Made by a program: the position numbers and the translations under genes. Of a stretch of DNA of 64,000 nt, positions 55,301-64,000 are shown piece after piece. The stretch spans positions 92,355 to 156,354 of the forward strand of contig CAVXYK010000013.1 in the NCBI GenBank assembly GCA_963765875.1, read 5' to 3'. The notes under the pieces were generated by a model, which searched no databases, was not told where the DNA came from, and worked only from the letters and a program-made list of their open reading frames with translations. The number at the start of each line of letters is the position of its first letter. Within the stretch, counting starts at the first letter, position 1. Origin of the DNA: JAWKOK01 sp963765875 (GTDB taxonomy: Bacteria > Chloroflexota > Anaerolineae > Caldilineales > Caldilineaceae).

Positions 55301-56538
55301 CTCAACGAACGCACGGGTTGCAACTCTTCCACCAGTTTTTCGAACGGCAGATCTTGATTTGCGAAGGCATCCAGCGCTGTGTTGCGCACTCGAGCCAACA
55401 GTTGGTTGAAGGTCGGATTGCCGGAAAAATCTGTGTTTAAGACGAGCGTGTTGACAAAGAAACCAATGGCATCCTCGATCTGGCTGACAGTGCGATTGGC
55501 AATGGGTGAGCCGACGACCACATGGTCTTCGGCTGTGTAGCGATGGAGCAGAATCTTGAATGCGGTCAACAGGGTCATGAAGTGGGTCGCTCGCTCCTGC
55601 CGGCCTATCGCATGTATCTGAGCGTTGAGGTGGGGAGGCAGCGACAGCGAGATGCGGCCTCCGCGATAGCGCTGCTGATAGGGGCGTGGCCGATCGAGCG
55701 GCAACTTTAGCAGTCGGGGTGCCTCCTGTAGCTGCCCGCGCCAGTAGTCCAGCTGATCTGAGCGCATATCGTCGTATCGTGATCGCTGCCAGCCGGCGTA
55801 ATCCGCATATTGAATCGGCAGGTCGGCCAGCTGGGAGGGCAGACCGCTGCGGAAGGTGTCATATAGCTCGCTCAGCTCCCGCCAGAGGATGTCGATTGAC
55901 CACCCATCCGAAATGATGTGGTGCATGACCATCGTGAGGATATGTTCCTCATCGGAAAACCGCAGGATGTCGACTCGAAAGAGCGGTCCCTGTTCAAGAT
56001 CAAAATGGCAGTCTTTTTTCTCCGCAACCCAACCATCCACAGCCTCCTTGTCGGCTTCGTTCGACGCTGAATTCAGATTCGTGATGGGCAGAAAGTACGG
56101 TTCGGGATCAGCAATCACCCGCATTGGCTTGCCGTTGTGGCTGATGAAGGTCGTCCGCAAGCTCTCGTGCCGATGGATGATACGTTCGACGCTCTTTTCC
56201 AGTGCTCGAATATCGAGCGCTCCGCGAAGGGTGAAGGCCTGCGCGATGTTGTATACAGGAGCGTGCGGTTCAAGCTGATTGATGAACCAAAGCCGCTCTT
56301 CAGAAAAAGAGAGGGGCATTTCGCCTGTTCGTGGTATGGGCGTAATCATCCGTTCTGTTTCTTGAGCCGGGGCCATCTGTTTGAGCAAACGCAGGATTTC
56401 GCATTCTCTGCTCCGGGCCTCTTGAAGGAGATCTTCGGGAACGCCGCCATTGGCGTTCTCAATGTGAAGGTCGTCGCCTTCGGTCCAAATTCTGGTCTTG
56501 CTTGCTCTCAATGCTGTCAATAATTCCATGAGGCTCAT
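52378..56538 (-). CDS. NRPS module TubC-C-A-PCP-TE (three frameshifts)
   Basis: One nonribosomal peptide synthetase of about 1386 residues, read in four frames. Order: N-terminal TubC docking domain (MSLMELLTALRASKTRIWTE, residues 1-55); condensation domain with 'PLSFSEERLWFINQLEP' and HHIISDGWS (about 204); adenylation domain with 'YVMYTSGSTGLPKGV', 'FDATTFEIWGALL', 'HVYGPTESTTFATW', 'YRTGDLARY' and 'RQVKLRGFRVEPGEIE'; carrier protein 'DDFFAVGGHSLLAVRL'; thioesterase 'LGGMCFGGHVAYEMA' with His in 'PDTTHRSLL'. Breaks lie near 54845, 54270 and 53475, each a +1 doubling (g, c, a) that, once removed, restores the family sequence. The thioesterase nucleophile is Cys. The substrate code reads about DAFFLGVTFK, near known Ile codes. 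It acts as terminal module. Confidence 0.87.
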
Positions 56539-56589
56539 AGCTAGTTCCGTACTCGCTGTTGGTGATGTGTGCTTGTCGTAGGTTGCGGA

Positions 56590-59490
56590 CTAGTCGTCTG
56601 TATAGCCGAATCGCTCTGCTATTTCGATGGATCGCAGGGAAAGCTCTCCGCGCCAGGAGCCGGTGCTCCCGAGGGCGGTGCGCCAGGCGTCGACTGAAGC
56701 GGTGCTGACCTCAGAGAAACGGTGAAAGGTCGGGTCGCCGATCATGGTGGATTGGGGATAGAGCCCATCGGTCATTCGGCTGCGAGCATCGCCGTAGGGA
56801 TCCAACATCTCTGATTGAAAGTCGATTCCGAGATGGTTACAGAGGCGTACCATGGCCGTCTCCGGCGTCGTCACAAGGTCCTCATAACGGATGTGAAGTT
56901 GACGCCCGGCAGGCAGCGTATCCAGAAAGGCCCGGATGTTCTCGTGGTAGGTGAGCCAGGTCAGCTCGGCCAGCTGGTTGGGCGAGAATTCTCCGCCGGA
57001 GCCGTTGCGCAGATGGAAATGGCTCTCCACATAAGAGTGGATCGTCGCGGCGGGATGACGGCTCAGATGGACATAGAGTGGCTGGTCAAACCAGGACTCG
57101 GCCCGTCGTAGGATATCGGCGTGTGAGGCGTAGACAGGCGTCTTGTCGACCAGGAGCCGCGCACCGGCAGCGCTTTGGAGCGTGGCATAGAACGCCTGGG
57201 TGGAGAGGTGCTGGTTTTCATAATCGGCCATCATCTCCAGGGCAGTCTCTGCATTGCAATCATGCAGCGCCATGAGGGCGCGCACACTGCCCTCAAGTCG
57301 ATACGCCATGCGTCCTTCGTTCAGCCGGCTGCGCTCAGCGAGATTGTAGTGGTTGAGCAGATAGAGTTCGGGCGGCGCAAAGAGCCGATCATGCCCGGCC
57401 AACATGACACGAAGCAGGGTTGTGCCGGAGCGGGGCGGGGCAAGTATGAAGAGCGCGGGCGGATTCTTGGCCGTTGGCCTGGGCTGCATGTCGATAGCCG
57501 GGGCCCGCAGGGCACGGAACCGTGCGATGGCATCCGCGGTGACGCCGACAGTCGTCGTGGAGTTGCCTGTAGCGGGCAATGACGAGGCAACTGTGGGATC
57601 GAGATGGCCCTTCTGATGCTGCTCGATGTAGCTGACGGTCAGGTAGATGGCCATTTTGGCAATGGTGGGCGCATCGAAGATGGCTTGGATGTGCAGTGTT
57701 GCGTTGATGCGTTGTTGGACGCGAGAGAGCATCTGCATGGCGCGGATCGAGTCGCCGCCTAGTTCAAAGAAGTTGTCATCAACGCCGATTTCCTGAAATC
57801 CGAGGATCTCGCGCCAGATCTGGGCCAGTTCCAGCTCAAATGGCGTCTGGGGCGGTGCGTAGGCGCTGTCTAGAGCGGGACGCTGGTGGTCGGGGGCGGG
57901 AAGTGAACGGCGATCGATCTTGCCATTGGCGTTGAGGGGGAAGCGCTTCATGGGGATGTAGGCGGCCGGGATCATGTAGGCAGGCAGTCGTTCTGCCAGT
58001 CGGCGGCGCAATTCAGAGACCGTGAGCGGCTGATTCGGGTCTTTCCAGACCAACCAGGCAAGCAGACGCTGTTGGGGAATGGACCCGCCACGGACCAGCA
58101 CAACCGCCTCGTCTACCTCATCCATGTCGAGCAAAGTGTGTTCGATTTCACCCAGTTCGACCCGTTGGCCGCCAATCTTGACCTGAGAGTCGACGCGGCC
58201 CATGTGGTAGAGCAATCCATCGTCGTCGATGCGGCCCAGGTCGCCGGTCTGGTAGAGGGTGATGCCCTTGGCCGTCGGATCGGGACGAAACTTCGTTCGG
58301 GTGAGTTCGGGTTGTTTCCAGTAGCCCGGCGAGTTGTACCTGCTGCGTACCACGATCTCGCCGACCGCACCTGTCGGCAGTCGATTTCCCTCGTCGTCAA
58401 CCAGCAGAACCTCTAGACCCTTGAATGGCCAACCTGTTGCCATTTCTTGAATGCCGGTTCCGGACCGTTTGTCATACAGCATGTCTGCGATGCCCTTGGC
58501 TTCGGACGCCCCATAACCCGTCCAGACCACCGCCGTTGCAGGGAACAGACGCCATGCCGTCGTCAGATCTGTGGGAAGAGCGCTGTCTCCCCCCAGACGA
58601 AGCAGACGGACCGACGAAAAGTCGGGACGTTCCGCTGACGCCTCGGCAAACAGCCGAAAGGCAGGAGGCGTAAACGCAAGGATAGTCAGGCGATGCTGAC
58701 TGATCCAACCAGGTAGATGTTCGATGCCTTGACGATGAATGTCGTAGAGAAATGCGCTGCTGCCGAATAGGAGCGTGCCGTAGAGCGTGCTCAAGCTGCC
58801 ACTAAAACTCAGTCGAAAGATCTTCAGGCACCGATCTTCGAAACCGATGTGGAATCTTCTGCTGAAATCTGCTGCGAAGCGCAAGACGTTGCGATGGATG
58901 TCAATCACTCCCTTCGGCGCCCCTGTCGAGCCGGATGTGAAGACAACGTATAAATAGTCATCGGGCTGAATGGGAATGTTCGGGTTCGCACTCACATCGA
59001 CGGAAATATCAGATAAGGTCCTAACATCGATCTGATGGTCAGCTGTGGCGATCGCCAGATCAAGATTTGGCGAGTCCGTCAATAGCAGTGTGCTATCCAT
59101 GGTCTCAATGATTCGCCGCAGATACTTTGGCGGAGACCCGTTGTTCAGGGGCACGTAGAACTTGCCTGCCTTGAGGATGCCCAGGACAGCGATGATCGCT
59201 TCCACACTCTGTTCAAACAAGTGGATGACCGGTTCATTCCCTTCGCCGAGTTGTTCCAGCAAACCATGCGCAACCTGGTTTGCGGCGACATTGAGTTCCA
59301 TGTAGGTAAGGGACACTTGATCGTCGACCAAAGCAAGGCGGTCCGGATAGCGGGCAACGATAGACTCGAAACGGGCAGGGACAGAGCTTTCGTACTCGCT
59401 CTCAGGCAATTCTTCCCAGGCGCCCGTAGGGTGGAAACATTTTTCGACAATCGCCTCTTGCCGAGTGGACAATGGAGCATTTCGATTCAT
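56590..59490 (-). CDS. NRPS A-PCP-sulfotransferase protein
   Basis: An intact 966-residue protein. Adenylation domain (about 35-530): 'YVVFTSGSTGAPKGVIDIHRNVL' (A3), 'GYGASEAKG' (A5), 'YQTGDLGRIDDDG' (A7), 'SQVKIGGQRVELGEIE' (A8), 'NANGKIDRRSL' (A10, Lys present). In A4 the usual F-D-x-x reads 'FSGSLSTLYG', so the Asp that holds the alpha-amino group is absent; the substrate may be a carboxylic acid without alpha-amine. Carrier protein: 'DDNFFELGGDSIRAMQML' (about 580). C-terminal sulfotransferase: 'FILAPPRSGTTLLRVML' (PAPS phosphosulfate loop, about 683) and 'YVHLSRHPAATIHSYVES' (3'-phosphate site). It precedes the terminal module by 51 bases. Confidence 0.92.
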   Translation of the reverse strand: MNRNAPLSTRQEAIVEKCFHPTGAWEELPESEYESSVPARFESIVARYPDRLALVDDQVSLTYMELNVAANQVAHGLLEQLGEGNEPVIHLFEQSVEAIIAVLGILKAGKFYVPLNNGSPPKYLRRIIETMDSTLLLTDSPNLDLAIATADHQIDVRTLSDISVDVSANPNIPIQPDDYLYVVFTSGSTGAPKGVIDIHRNVLRFAADFSRRFHIGFEDRCLKIFRLSFSGSLSTLYGTLLFGSSAFLYDIHRQGIEHLPGWISQHRLTILAFTPPAFRLFAEASAERPDFSSVRLLRLGGDSALPTDLTTAWRLFPATAVVWTGYGASEAKGIADMLYDKRSGTGIQEMATGWPFKGLEVLLVDDEGNRLPTGAVGEIVVRSRYNSPGYWKQPELTRTKFRPDPTAKGITLYQTGDLGRIDDDGLLYHMGRVDSQVKIGGQRVELGEIEHTLLDMDEVDEAVVLVRGGSIPQQRLLAWLVWKDPNQPLTVSELRRRLAERLPAYMIPAAYIPMKRFPLNANGKIDRRSLPAPDHQRPALDSAYAPPQTPFELELAQIWREILGFQEIGVDDNFFELGGDSIRAMQMLSRVQQRINATLHIQAIFDAPTIAKMAIYLTVSYIEQHQKGHLDPTVASSLPATGNSTTTVGVTADAIARFRALRAPAIDMQPRPTAKNPPALFILAPPRSGTTLLRVMLAGHDRLFAPPELYLLNHYNLAERSRLNEGRMAYRLEGSVRALMALHDCNAETALEMMADYENQHLSTQAFYATLQSAAGARLLVDKTPVYASHADILRRAESWFDQPLYVHLSRHPAATIHSYVESHFHLRNGSGGEFSPNQLAELTWLTYHENIRAFLDTLPAGRQLHIRYEDLVTTPETAMVRLCNHLGIDFQSEMLDPYGDARSRMTDGLYPQSTMIGDPTFHRFSEVSTASVDAWRTALGSTGSWRGELSLRSIEIAERFGYTDD

Positions 59491-59561
59491 TGGACTTCCA
59501 TTTCTTTGCGTCTGTATATGGCTTCAACGCATATGGTTTCAATAATGTCAGGCGCTACGAC

Positions 59562-60005
59562 TCATAGCGTACCAGTCTCACCATCGGCATCAATTGCGTG
59601 GGCACTTCCCTCTGTCAGCCAGAGCAATGTTTCTACATTCGACGCTACTTGACTGATCGATGGTTGCTCAAAGAGCGTGCGTACCGGGATCATTACCCCC
59701 AAGGCCTGGTTAATGCGTGAAATCACCAGTGTCGCCGTCTGGGGATGATCGGTTGGCAAATCTAGGCGCTGGATGCCCGAAAGTGTCTCTTTCCAAAACG
59801 CGATCGACCTATCGTAGGCTGCTCTGTGTGCACGTTCTCGCTGCCAGTGCGCGAAGTCAGCCATCTGAATTGGGAGGTCGGGAAAAGGCGGTTCTTGCTC
59901 CGTGATCGCCGCTTCATACAGCGCACTTAGTTCATTGATAAAAAGTTCGGCTGACCAGGCATCGAAAACAATGTGATGCATGACCATCACCAGGAGATGC
60001 TATGG
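59562..60005 (-). pseudogene. NRPS remnant: condensation-domain piece fused to carrier-protein tail
   Basis: 'HLLVMVMHHIVFDAWSAELFINELSALYEA' (HHxxxDxWS) and 'PIQMADFAHWQRERAHRAAYDRSIAFWKETL' are the first third of a condensation domain. At 'LDLPTDHPQTATLV' the frame jumps to 'ISRINQALGVMIPVRTLFEQPSISQVASNVETLL', the end of a carrier protein. Most of C, all of A and the Ser-carrying half of the PCP, about 2.5-3 kb, are missing. The 5' end also stops abruptly near 60005. This was an upstream module. Confidence 0.82.
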
Positions 60006-60466
60006 CTCTTTCGGATCTTATGTGGTTGACGCATCCGCACGGGGCTAAAGCCACCGAGCTACTGAACAACGCTGGCTAAACCCAGCTTGCTTGTCGACAG
60101 GCCAGTCCCGTTTACGGGGCGTTGCTCCGTAGCGCCGTCCATTTATGGCGGTGCGGCCTTGTCAACGACATGAGATCCCGTTGAAGCGATGCTGTTCGGG
60201 TTCCAACTGCAATAGACTGGCTCAATGGGCACTGTGCATCGAACAGTCCTGCTGATATGAGCTGTTGTTTGCGCGGCGCAAGCCGGACCACAATAGCGGC
60301 CACGCTATCTTATGTTTGTTTGGGGGGAGTACTTCGATGAATTCAGAATACCTGTCGTTGATATATCAATTGGGTAGGCTATACTAGCTTCAATGTATTG
60401 CAACATCCACATCACATGCCGGTTCATCACCGGATGCTCAGGTAGGCGCAGGAGGAACGCCGAACT
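60006..60466. other. 461-bp gap with a series of small hairpins
   Basis: GGCTAAAGCC (about 60043), GCTGGCTAAACCCAGC (60070) and CCCGTTTACGGG (60107) follow each other at the broken 5' edge of the NRPS remnant. Small hairpins with TAAA-type loops recall the subterminal ends of IS200/IS605-type elements, but no transposase or TnpB is present. The rest holds nothing recognised. Confidence 0.4.
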
Positions 60467-60832
60467 ATGGATGACAAATATACAACAAATCTGGTACTGT
60501 ACGAAACACTCATCGGGACCAATCCAAGCGTCGACCGCAAAGGCAAGACCATGCCGTACACGTCGCTGAACGGTCACATGTTCAGCTTTCTGAGCAAGGA
60601 GGGGCATGTTGCGTTGCGGCTACCAAAAGAGGAGCGTGAGGCGTTTCTGGAGAAATATGAGACTCAGCTCTCTGTACAGTACGGCAAGGTCATGAAGGAG
60701 TATGTTGAGGTTCCTGACGATCTGTTGGCGAAGACTGAAGTACTGGCGCCAACCTTTGAGTTGAGTTTCGCATACGTGGGTTCGCTCAAACCGAAACCGA
60801 CCAGCAAGAAAAAGGCAACGAATAAGAAATAG
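60467..60832 (+). CDS. Small conserved protein, possibly TfoX/YjbR-like
   Basis: A 121-residue soluble protein: 'MDDKYTTNLVLYETLIGTNPSVDRKGKTMPYTSLNGHMFSFLSKEGHVALRLPKEEREAFLEKYE', then 'YGKVMKEYVEVPDDLLAKTEVLAPTFELSFAYVGSLKPKP' and a Lys-rich tail. It looks like a conserved family with G-K-x-M-P-Y...M-F-x-F-L and L-x-L-R-L/F-x. The pattern suggests the TfoX N-terminal/YjbR fold (KGKTMPY... as in 'GRRMFGG..'). I cannot assign a role. AGGAGG lies 11 bases before the ATG. It is on the plus strand, alone. Confidence 0.75.
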   Translation: MDDKYTTNLVLYETLIGTNPSVDRKGKTMPYTSLNGHMFSFLSKEGHVALRLPKEEREAFLEKYETQLSVQYGKVMKEYVEVPDDLLAKTEVLAPTFELSFAYVGSLKPKPTSKKKATNKK

Positions 60833-60909
60833 CGAGAATCGATTTGCTCCTTCATTGACAACCGTTTTTCTGCGTTGACCTCTATCGATTCCCGAAATCC
60901 ATCTTGGCA

Positions 60910-62278
60910 TCAGACGTGCACCGCATCCTGTTCAGGCAACTGGGGCTTGCGTAACATCAGGCTGAGCACGCCCGCCGTCAGCGGCAGCAGTGCCGAGATC
61001 AGGATGACCTCGCGATATCCGCCCACGATGTCGAAGGCGGCCCCGAAAACAACCGGTCCAATCGCAGAACCGACCACATTGATCGCCACCATCACGCCGA
61101 GGATGCCGCCCAGATAGCGCCGGCCAAAGATGTTTGGCTTGAGCACGCCGATGCTCAGGCCGAACAGTGAGGCAGAGATGCCGGTGAGGACCGCATAGAC
61201 AAGGGCCATGGCCGGGCTGTTGAGGAAGGCGAGCAGAACATAGCCGGCCACCTGTCCCAGACACGCCAGCGCCAGGACATAGTTCTGATGTCTGATCCTG
61301 TCGAGGCTCAGCCCCGCTAAGACGACCGTCACAAATGCCACCAGTGGTTTGATGCTCATCATCTTGGCCGCGAAGGCCATGTCGAAGCCGACCTCATCGA
61401 AGATCGAGATGAAGTGCAGGATGACGCCGGTTCCGACCAAAGATGCCTGGAAGACGCAGAAGGCGATGATCCAGAAGGCGGCGGTACGCATGGCCTGGCC
61501 CTGGGTGAAGGAGACTTCGTCGTCTGCGGCGATCTCGATGGCGGAGGAATCGTCTTCTGCCGGCTGTTTCGATGTGGCCGTCCGAGATCGGGCACGGGCA
61601 TCGGGCGAAAGCCCGATATCTTCCGGTCTGCTGATCAGGAAGAAGAAGGCAATGGGGATGAAGATCAGCCAGAGACCGGCGGCCAGGAACTGATACGCCT
61701 GTCGCCAACCGAAGGTGTTGATCAGGTAGGTGTTGAGTAGCGGAAAGATCACGGCCCCTGCGGTACCGCCCAGGCTGACCAGCATGATGGTGAGGGCCCG
61801 ACGCTTGATGAACCAGGAAGGCGCCAACGTGCTCGCCGACAGGTCCAACGCCCCTTTGCCGGCGAAGCGCGCCAGGAAGAATCCCCCAAAGAGCATGAGC
61901 GGTGAGATGACCGCACTCAGCAGCACGCAGGCGATCCCCAGGATGGCGGCGGCCGCGATCGCCACCCACTTCGCCCCGGCTCTATCGACAATGCGCCCTA
62001 CGAACAGCATGAGGCCGCCTGCCAGCAGCGTCGCGGCTGCATAGAGTGAAGAGAGATAGGTGCGGCTCCAGCCGAATTCATCGACAAAGGAGTCCATGAA
62101 CATGGCAAAGGAGTCGGACTGGCCCGGCGTGGTGGCGAACATGGCCGAGCGCGCCGATGGCGACAACCACCCAGCCATAGGAGAAGGGCATCTTCGCCGC
62201 CCACGAGTTTCTTGCTTTCAATCTGTCGGTCAGCGTTGCATGCACAATATGGTGTCCCTGGTTTCTTTTTTGGCTCAA
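60910..62278 (-). CDS. MFS transporter (frameshift near N-terminus)
   Basis: A major facilitator with 12 helices. The first frame (62278) reads 'LKARNSWAAKMPFSYGWVVVAIGAL'. Removing one G near 62146 joins it to 'AMFATTPGQSDSFAMFMDSFVDEFGWSRTYLSSLYAAATLLAGG', helix 1 and its loop. 'GRIVDRAGAKWV' is the loop 2-3 motif (G-x-x-x-D-x-x-G). 'GLSLDRIRHQNYV' mirrors it in the second half. The linker between halves is about 40 acidic residues. The oxalate/formate-antiporter-like subgroup is suggested by Y-G-W-x-V-V. The start could also be the ATG of MPFSYGW. Substrate unknown. Confidence 0.86.
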
Positions 62279-62428
62279 CCCTCTTATTTTGCAACACTGT
62301 ACGAGATTCGTACCTATTCATCCTGTCACCGAATGAATTGCTGTCCCAGATGCAGCCACCTCACGGTCGGTATGGGTGGCACCGGCAATCCGAGACTGGC
62401 GCTCAAGGACTGATGAAAATCTGGAAAG

Positions 62429-62463
62429 AATGAGCCCTCAGCATTCGCTGAGGGCTCATTGTT
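62429..62463 (-). terminator. Perfect-stem terminator
   Basis: AATGAGCCCTCAGC, loop ATTC (GAAT on the other strand), GCTGAGGGCTCATT: a 14-bp perfect stem. It is followed on the minus strand by CTTTCC and on the plus strand by GTTCTAG. It lies about 100 bases after the LLM oxidoreductase stop and would shield the MFS gene. The T-tract is weak. Confidence 0.75.
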
Positions 62464-62547
62464 CTAGTCATTGTGTGGAGGAGATGAGACCGTCGTAGGC
62501 AACTCGGATTTCACAACATTGTTCAATGTATCAGCAGAGGCTACTCG

Positions 62548-62561
62548 TTGACAGCCTGCTA
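62548..62561. repeat. Right-end fragment of the CTAGCAG element
   Basis: GACAGCCTGCTAG matches the right end of the elements at 40153 and 41705. As at 41848, the terminal CTAG provides the TAG stop, here of the LLM oxidoreductase gene. Confidence 0.5.
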
Positions 62562-63464
62562 GCCGATGTGCGGCAGCACTTCCTCTAGCAACATGCCGCG
62601 CACGTCGTCGCGATCGACCTCAGGCACTTCCACCATGAAGAAGTCCGCGCCCAGATCGACGAACTGTTGAAGTTGGTCCACAACCTCAGCCGGCGTACCC
62701 ACGAACGCGTTGTCCGGCGTCCACCGGCCGCCGCCTCGCTCCAGAGCTTCTTCCGTCGTGCGGCCGAGAACTAGACGGCCAAACCAGGTGAGCCGGATAC
62801 TCGCCGGGTCGCGGCCGATGGTGCGGCAGTGGTCATGCAGGACGGCGACCCTGTCGCTGTAGTCGGCGAAGTTGGCGTCGGGAATATTCCACCAGTCGGC
62901 GAAGCGGGCGGCCAGCATCATGGTCTTGTTGCCGCCGCCGCCGACGATGATCGGCGGAACCGGGTCCGGCTTGGGCTCGCAGATGGCATCGACAATGCTG
63001 TAGTGCTTGCCCTGATAGGTCGCCTTGCCGGGGTCCGTCCACATCCGCTTGATGATCTCCAACGTGTCTTCCAACTGCTCAATGCGGATGCCGGGCCGCG
63101 GATAGGGATAGCCGTAGGCATGATACTCGTCCTCTTTCCAGCCCGCACCCACCGCCATGATGAAGTTGCCGCGGCAGAGCGTCTGCAACGTAGCGCCCAT
63201 CTTGGCCAGCAGGGCCGGATTGCGATAGCTCTGCCCCAGCACCATCGGCCCGATCTTGAACTGGGGCCAGCGCGCGGCGATGTAGGCGATCACGGTCCAG
63301 GCTTCATAGGTCGGCTCGTCGTCCCAGAAGAAATGGTCGGTCATCCACAGGCTGTTGAAGTGACCTTCCAGCGCGGGCAAAATCTGGTCAAGATCGGTCA
63401 GGAAGCGGTCGATCTGATTCTTGGGCGGACCGGCGGGCAGACTCAATCCAAATTCAACGGTCAT
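62559..63464 (-). CDS. LLM-class flavin/F420-dependent oxidoreductase
   Basis: A luciferase-like TIM-barrel oxidoreductase of 301 residues. 'MTVEFGLSLPAGPPKNQIDRFL', 'HFNSLWMTDHFFWDDEPTYEAWTVIAYIAA', 'IGPMVLGQSYRNPALLAKMGATLQTLCRGNFIMAVGAGWKEDEYHAYGYP' and 'IVGGGGNKTMMLAARFADWWN' are characteristic, with V-x-x-x-x-(Y/F)-R-x-P-x-x-L-A-K. It probably uses F420 or FMN; the substrate is unknown. GGAGG precedes the ATG. Confidence 0.92.
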   Translation of the reverse strand: MTVEFGLSLPAGPPKNQIDRFLTDLDQILPALEGHFNSLWMTDHFFWDDEPTYEAWTVIAYIAARWPQFKIGPMVLGQSYRNPALLAKMGATLQTLCRGNFIMAVGAGWKEDEYHAYGYPYPRPGIRIEQLEDTLEIIKRMWTDPGKATYQGKHYSIVDAICEPKPDPVPPIIVGGGGNKTMMLAARFADWWNIPDANFADYSDRVAVLHDHCRTIGRDPASIRLTWFGRLVLGRTTEEALERGGGRWTPDNAFVGTPAEVVDQLQQFVDLGADFFMVEVPEVDRDDVRGMLLEEVLPHIG

Positions 63465-63504
63465 GGGTTGGAACCTCCTTATTGATGCAAGTAGAGCCTA
63501 AAAA

Positions 63505-63608
63505 CTCATCCACGAAGGGGCACGAATTGACACGAAGGGACACGAAGCAGCATATGGCCCGGCTTTCTTTGTGTTTCTTCGTGCTCTTCGTGGATCAGCA
63601 TTCCTTTG
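63505..63608. mobile_element. CACGAAG hairpin element, second copy
   Basis: ATCCACGAAGGGGCACGAAT and ACACGAAGGGACACGAAGC face TTTCTTCGTGCTCTTCGTGG. The flanks match the copy in asparagine synthetase (AAAACTCATCCACGAAGG / GTGGATCAGCATTCCTTTGG). It lies between the pfkB stop and the LLM gene. Confidence 0.75.
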
Positions 63609-63648
63609 GATTCGCCAAAGCAAGCGGGTGTCGATTCCGCTATTGATA

Positions 63649-64000
63649 TCAACTTCTGATCCTGGCGGATGTCATGAATGTATCCAGTTGGCTGCGCGTC
63701 GGCAGGCCATCGATCACGCCCAGGTGGGTGGTCATGAAGGCGCCGGCGTAGTTGGCCTGGCGGACGGCATCGGCCAGCGCCAACCCCTCGCCAAGACCCA
63801 CAGCCAGGGCGGCATTGAAGCAATCCCCCGCCCCGGTGGGATCGAGGGGCGAGATCTCTACGGCCGGGATCAGTCTCGCTCCGCTCCGGCGTCACGATCA
63901 GCGCGCCCTCTTTGCCCAGCGTGACCACGATCTGCTCGATGCCATAGTCGAGCAGACGCCGGGCAAGCTCGACCGTCGGCGTCGGGTCGTCGGGTGGCAG
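63649..64000 (-). CDS. PfkB-family carbohydrate kinase (C-terminal part; frameshift)
   Basis: The N-terminus is beyond the right edge. Visible: 'VELARRLLDYGIEQIVVTLGKEGALIVTPE', a break near 63875, then 'LIPAVEISPLDPTGAGDCFNAALAVGLGEGLALADAVRQANYAGAFMTTHLG'. D-P-T-G-A-G-D-x-F is the PfkB signature 2 with the catalytic Asp. 'VVTLGKEGAL' is the usual strand before it. Removal of one base joins the frames. A ribokinase-like or fructokinase-like sugar kinase; the sugar is unknown. Confidence 0.85.

Overview
The window looks like an Anaerolineae-type Chloroflexota genome, possibly Caldilineales-like and probably from a metagenome or long-read assembly. That is inferred from protein style: an N-type ATPase, a Hox hydrogenase beside a B-family oxidase, a large XRE-STAND-TPR regulator, and many palindromic intergenic repeats. 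No rRNA or tRNA gene was seen.

Layout. 1-3.3 kb (minus): FtsX-type ABC permease, running off the left edge, and its ATPase. 3.8-12.6 kb (minus): a complete N-ATPase operon in the order atpD-C-Q-R-B-E-F-A-G, followed without a gap by a small PII-like gene and a Na+/Ca2+-type (CaCA) exchanger. 13-22 kb (minus): pyruvate phosphate dikinase, a lipoprotein, Hsp20, and a ba3-type oxidase (subunits I, II and a 40-residue IIa) with two SCO-like proteins. 22-28 kb (minus): hoxEFUYH and its maturation protease, an NAD-linked group 3d [NiFe] hydrogenase. 28-35 kb: a GSDH-PA14 secreted protein, lipoproteins with DUF4440 or LamG domains, a SnoaL protein, gene fragments, and a VapBC pair. 35-52 kb: accessory region with an XRE/STAND/TPR regulator, two APH-type kinases, a GrpB fragment, a P-loop kinase, a HEAT-repeat protein, a galactarate/talarate dehydratase-like enolase, a GNAT protein, a sulfatase, a sugar-nucleotidyltransferase/hexapeptide pair, an ANT(6)-like protein and a histidine phosphatase. 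51.5-60 kb (minus): a decayed nonribosomal peptide cluster. It holds a condensation-domain remnant, an A-PCP-sulfotransferase protein, a TubC-C-A-PCP-TE protein, an asparagine synthetase fragment split by a repeat, and a cyclic-peptide exporter remnant. 60-64 kb: a small TfoX-like protein, an MFS transporter, an LLM flavin/F420 oxidoreductase and a PfkB kinase running off the right edge.

Energy metabolism makes the first half coherent. The Hox hydrogenase exchanges electrons between H2 and NAD(H), the ba3 oxidase respires O2 at low tension, PPDK sets pyruvate/PEP flux, and the N-ATPase plus CaCA exchanger manage ion gradients.

Two themes cut across the window. First, at least 13 conserved genes or domains are broken by single-base changes, nearly all +1 duplications of a neighbouring base. 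This points to read or assembly error rather than decay, and I annotate such genes at full length. Second, several palindromic repeat families sit in nearly every gap, including inside the N-ATPase operon. Two show transposon-like behaviour: a roughly 150-bp element with CTAGCAG..TGTCGGA ends, and a CACGAAG hairpin element that split an asparagine synthetase gene and appears to have duplicated its target. Real decay is also present: internal deletions in a peroxidase-like gene, the NRPS condensation module and the exporter.
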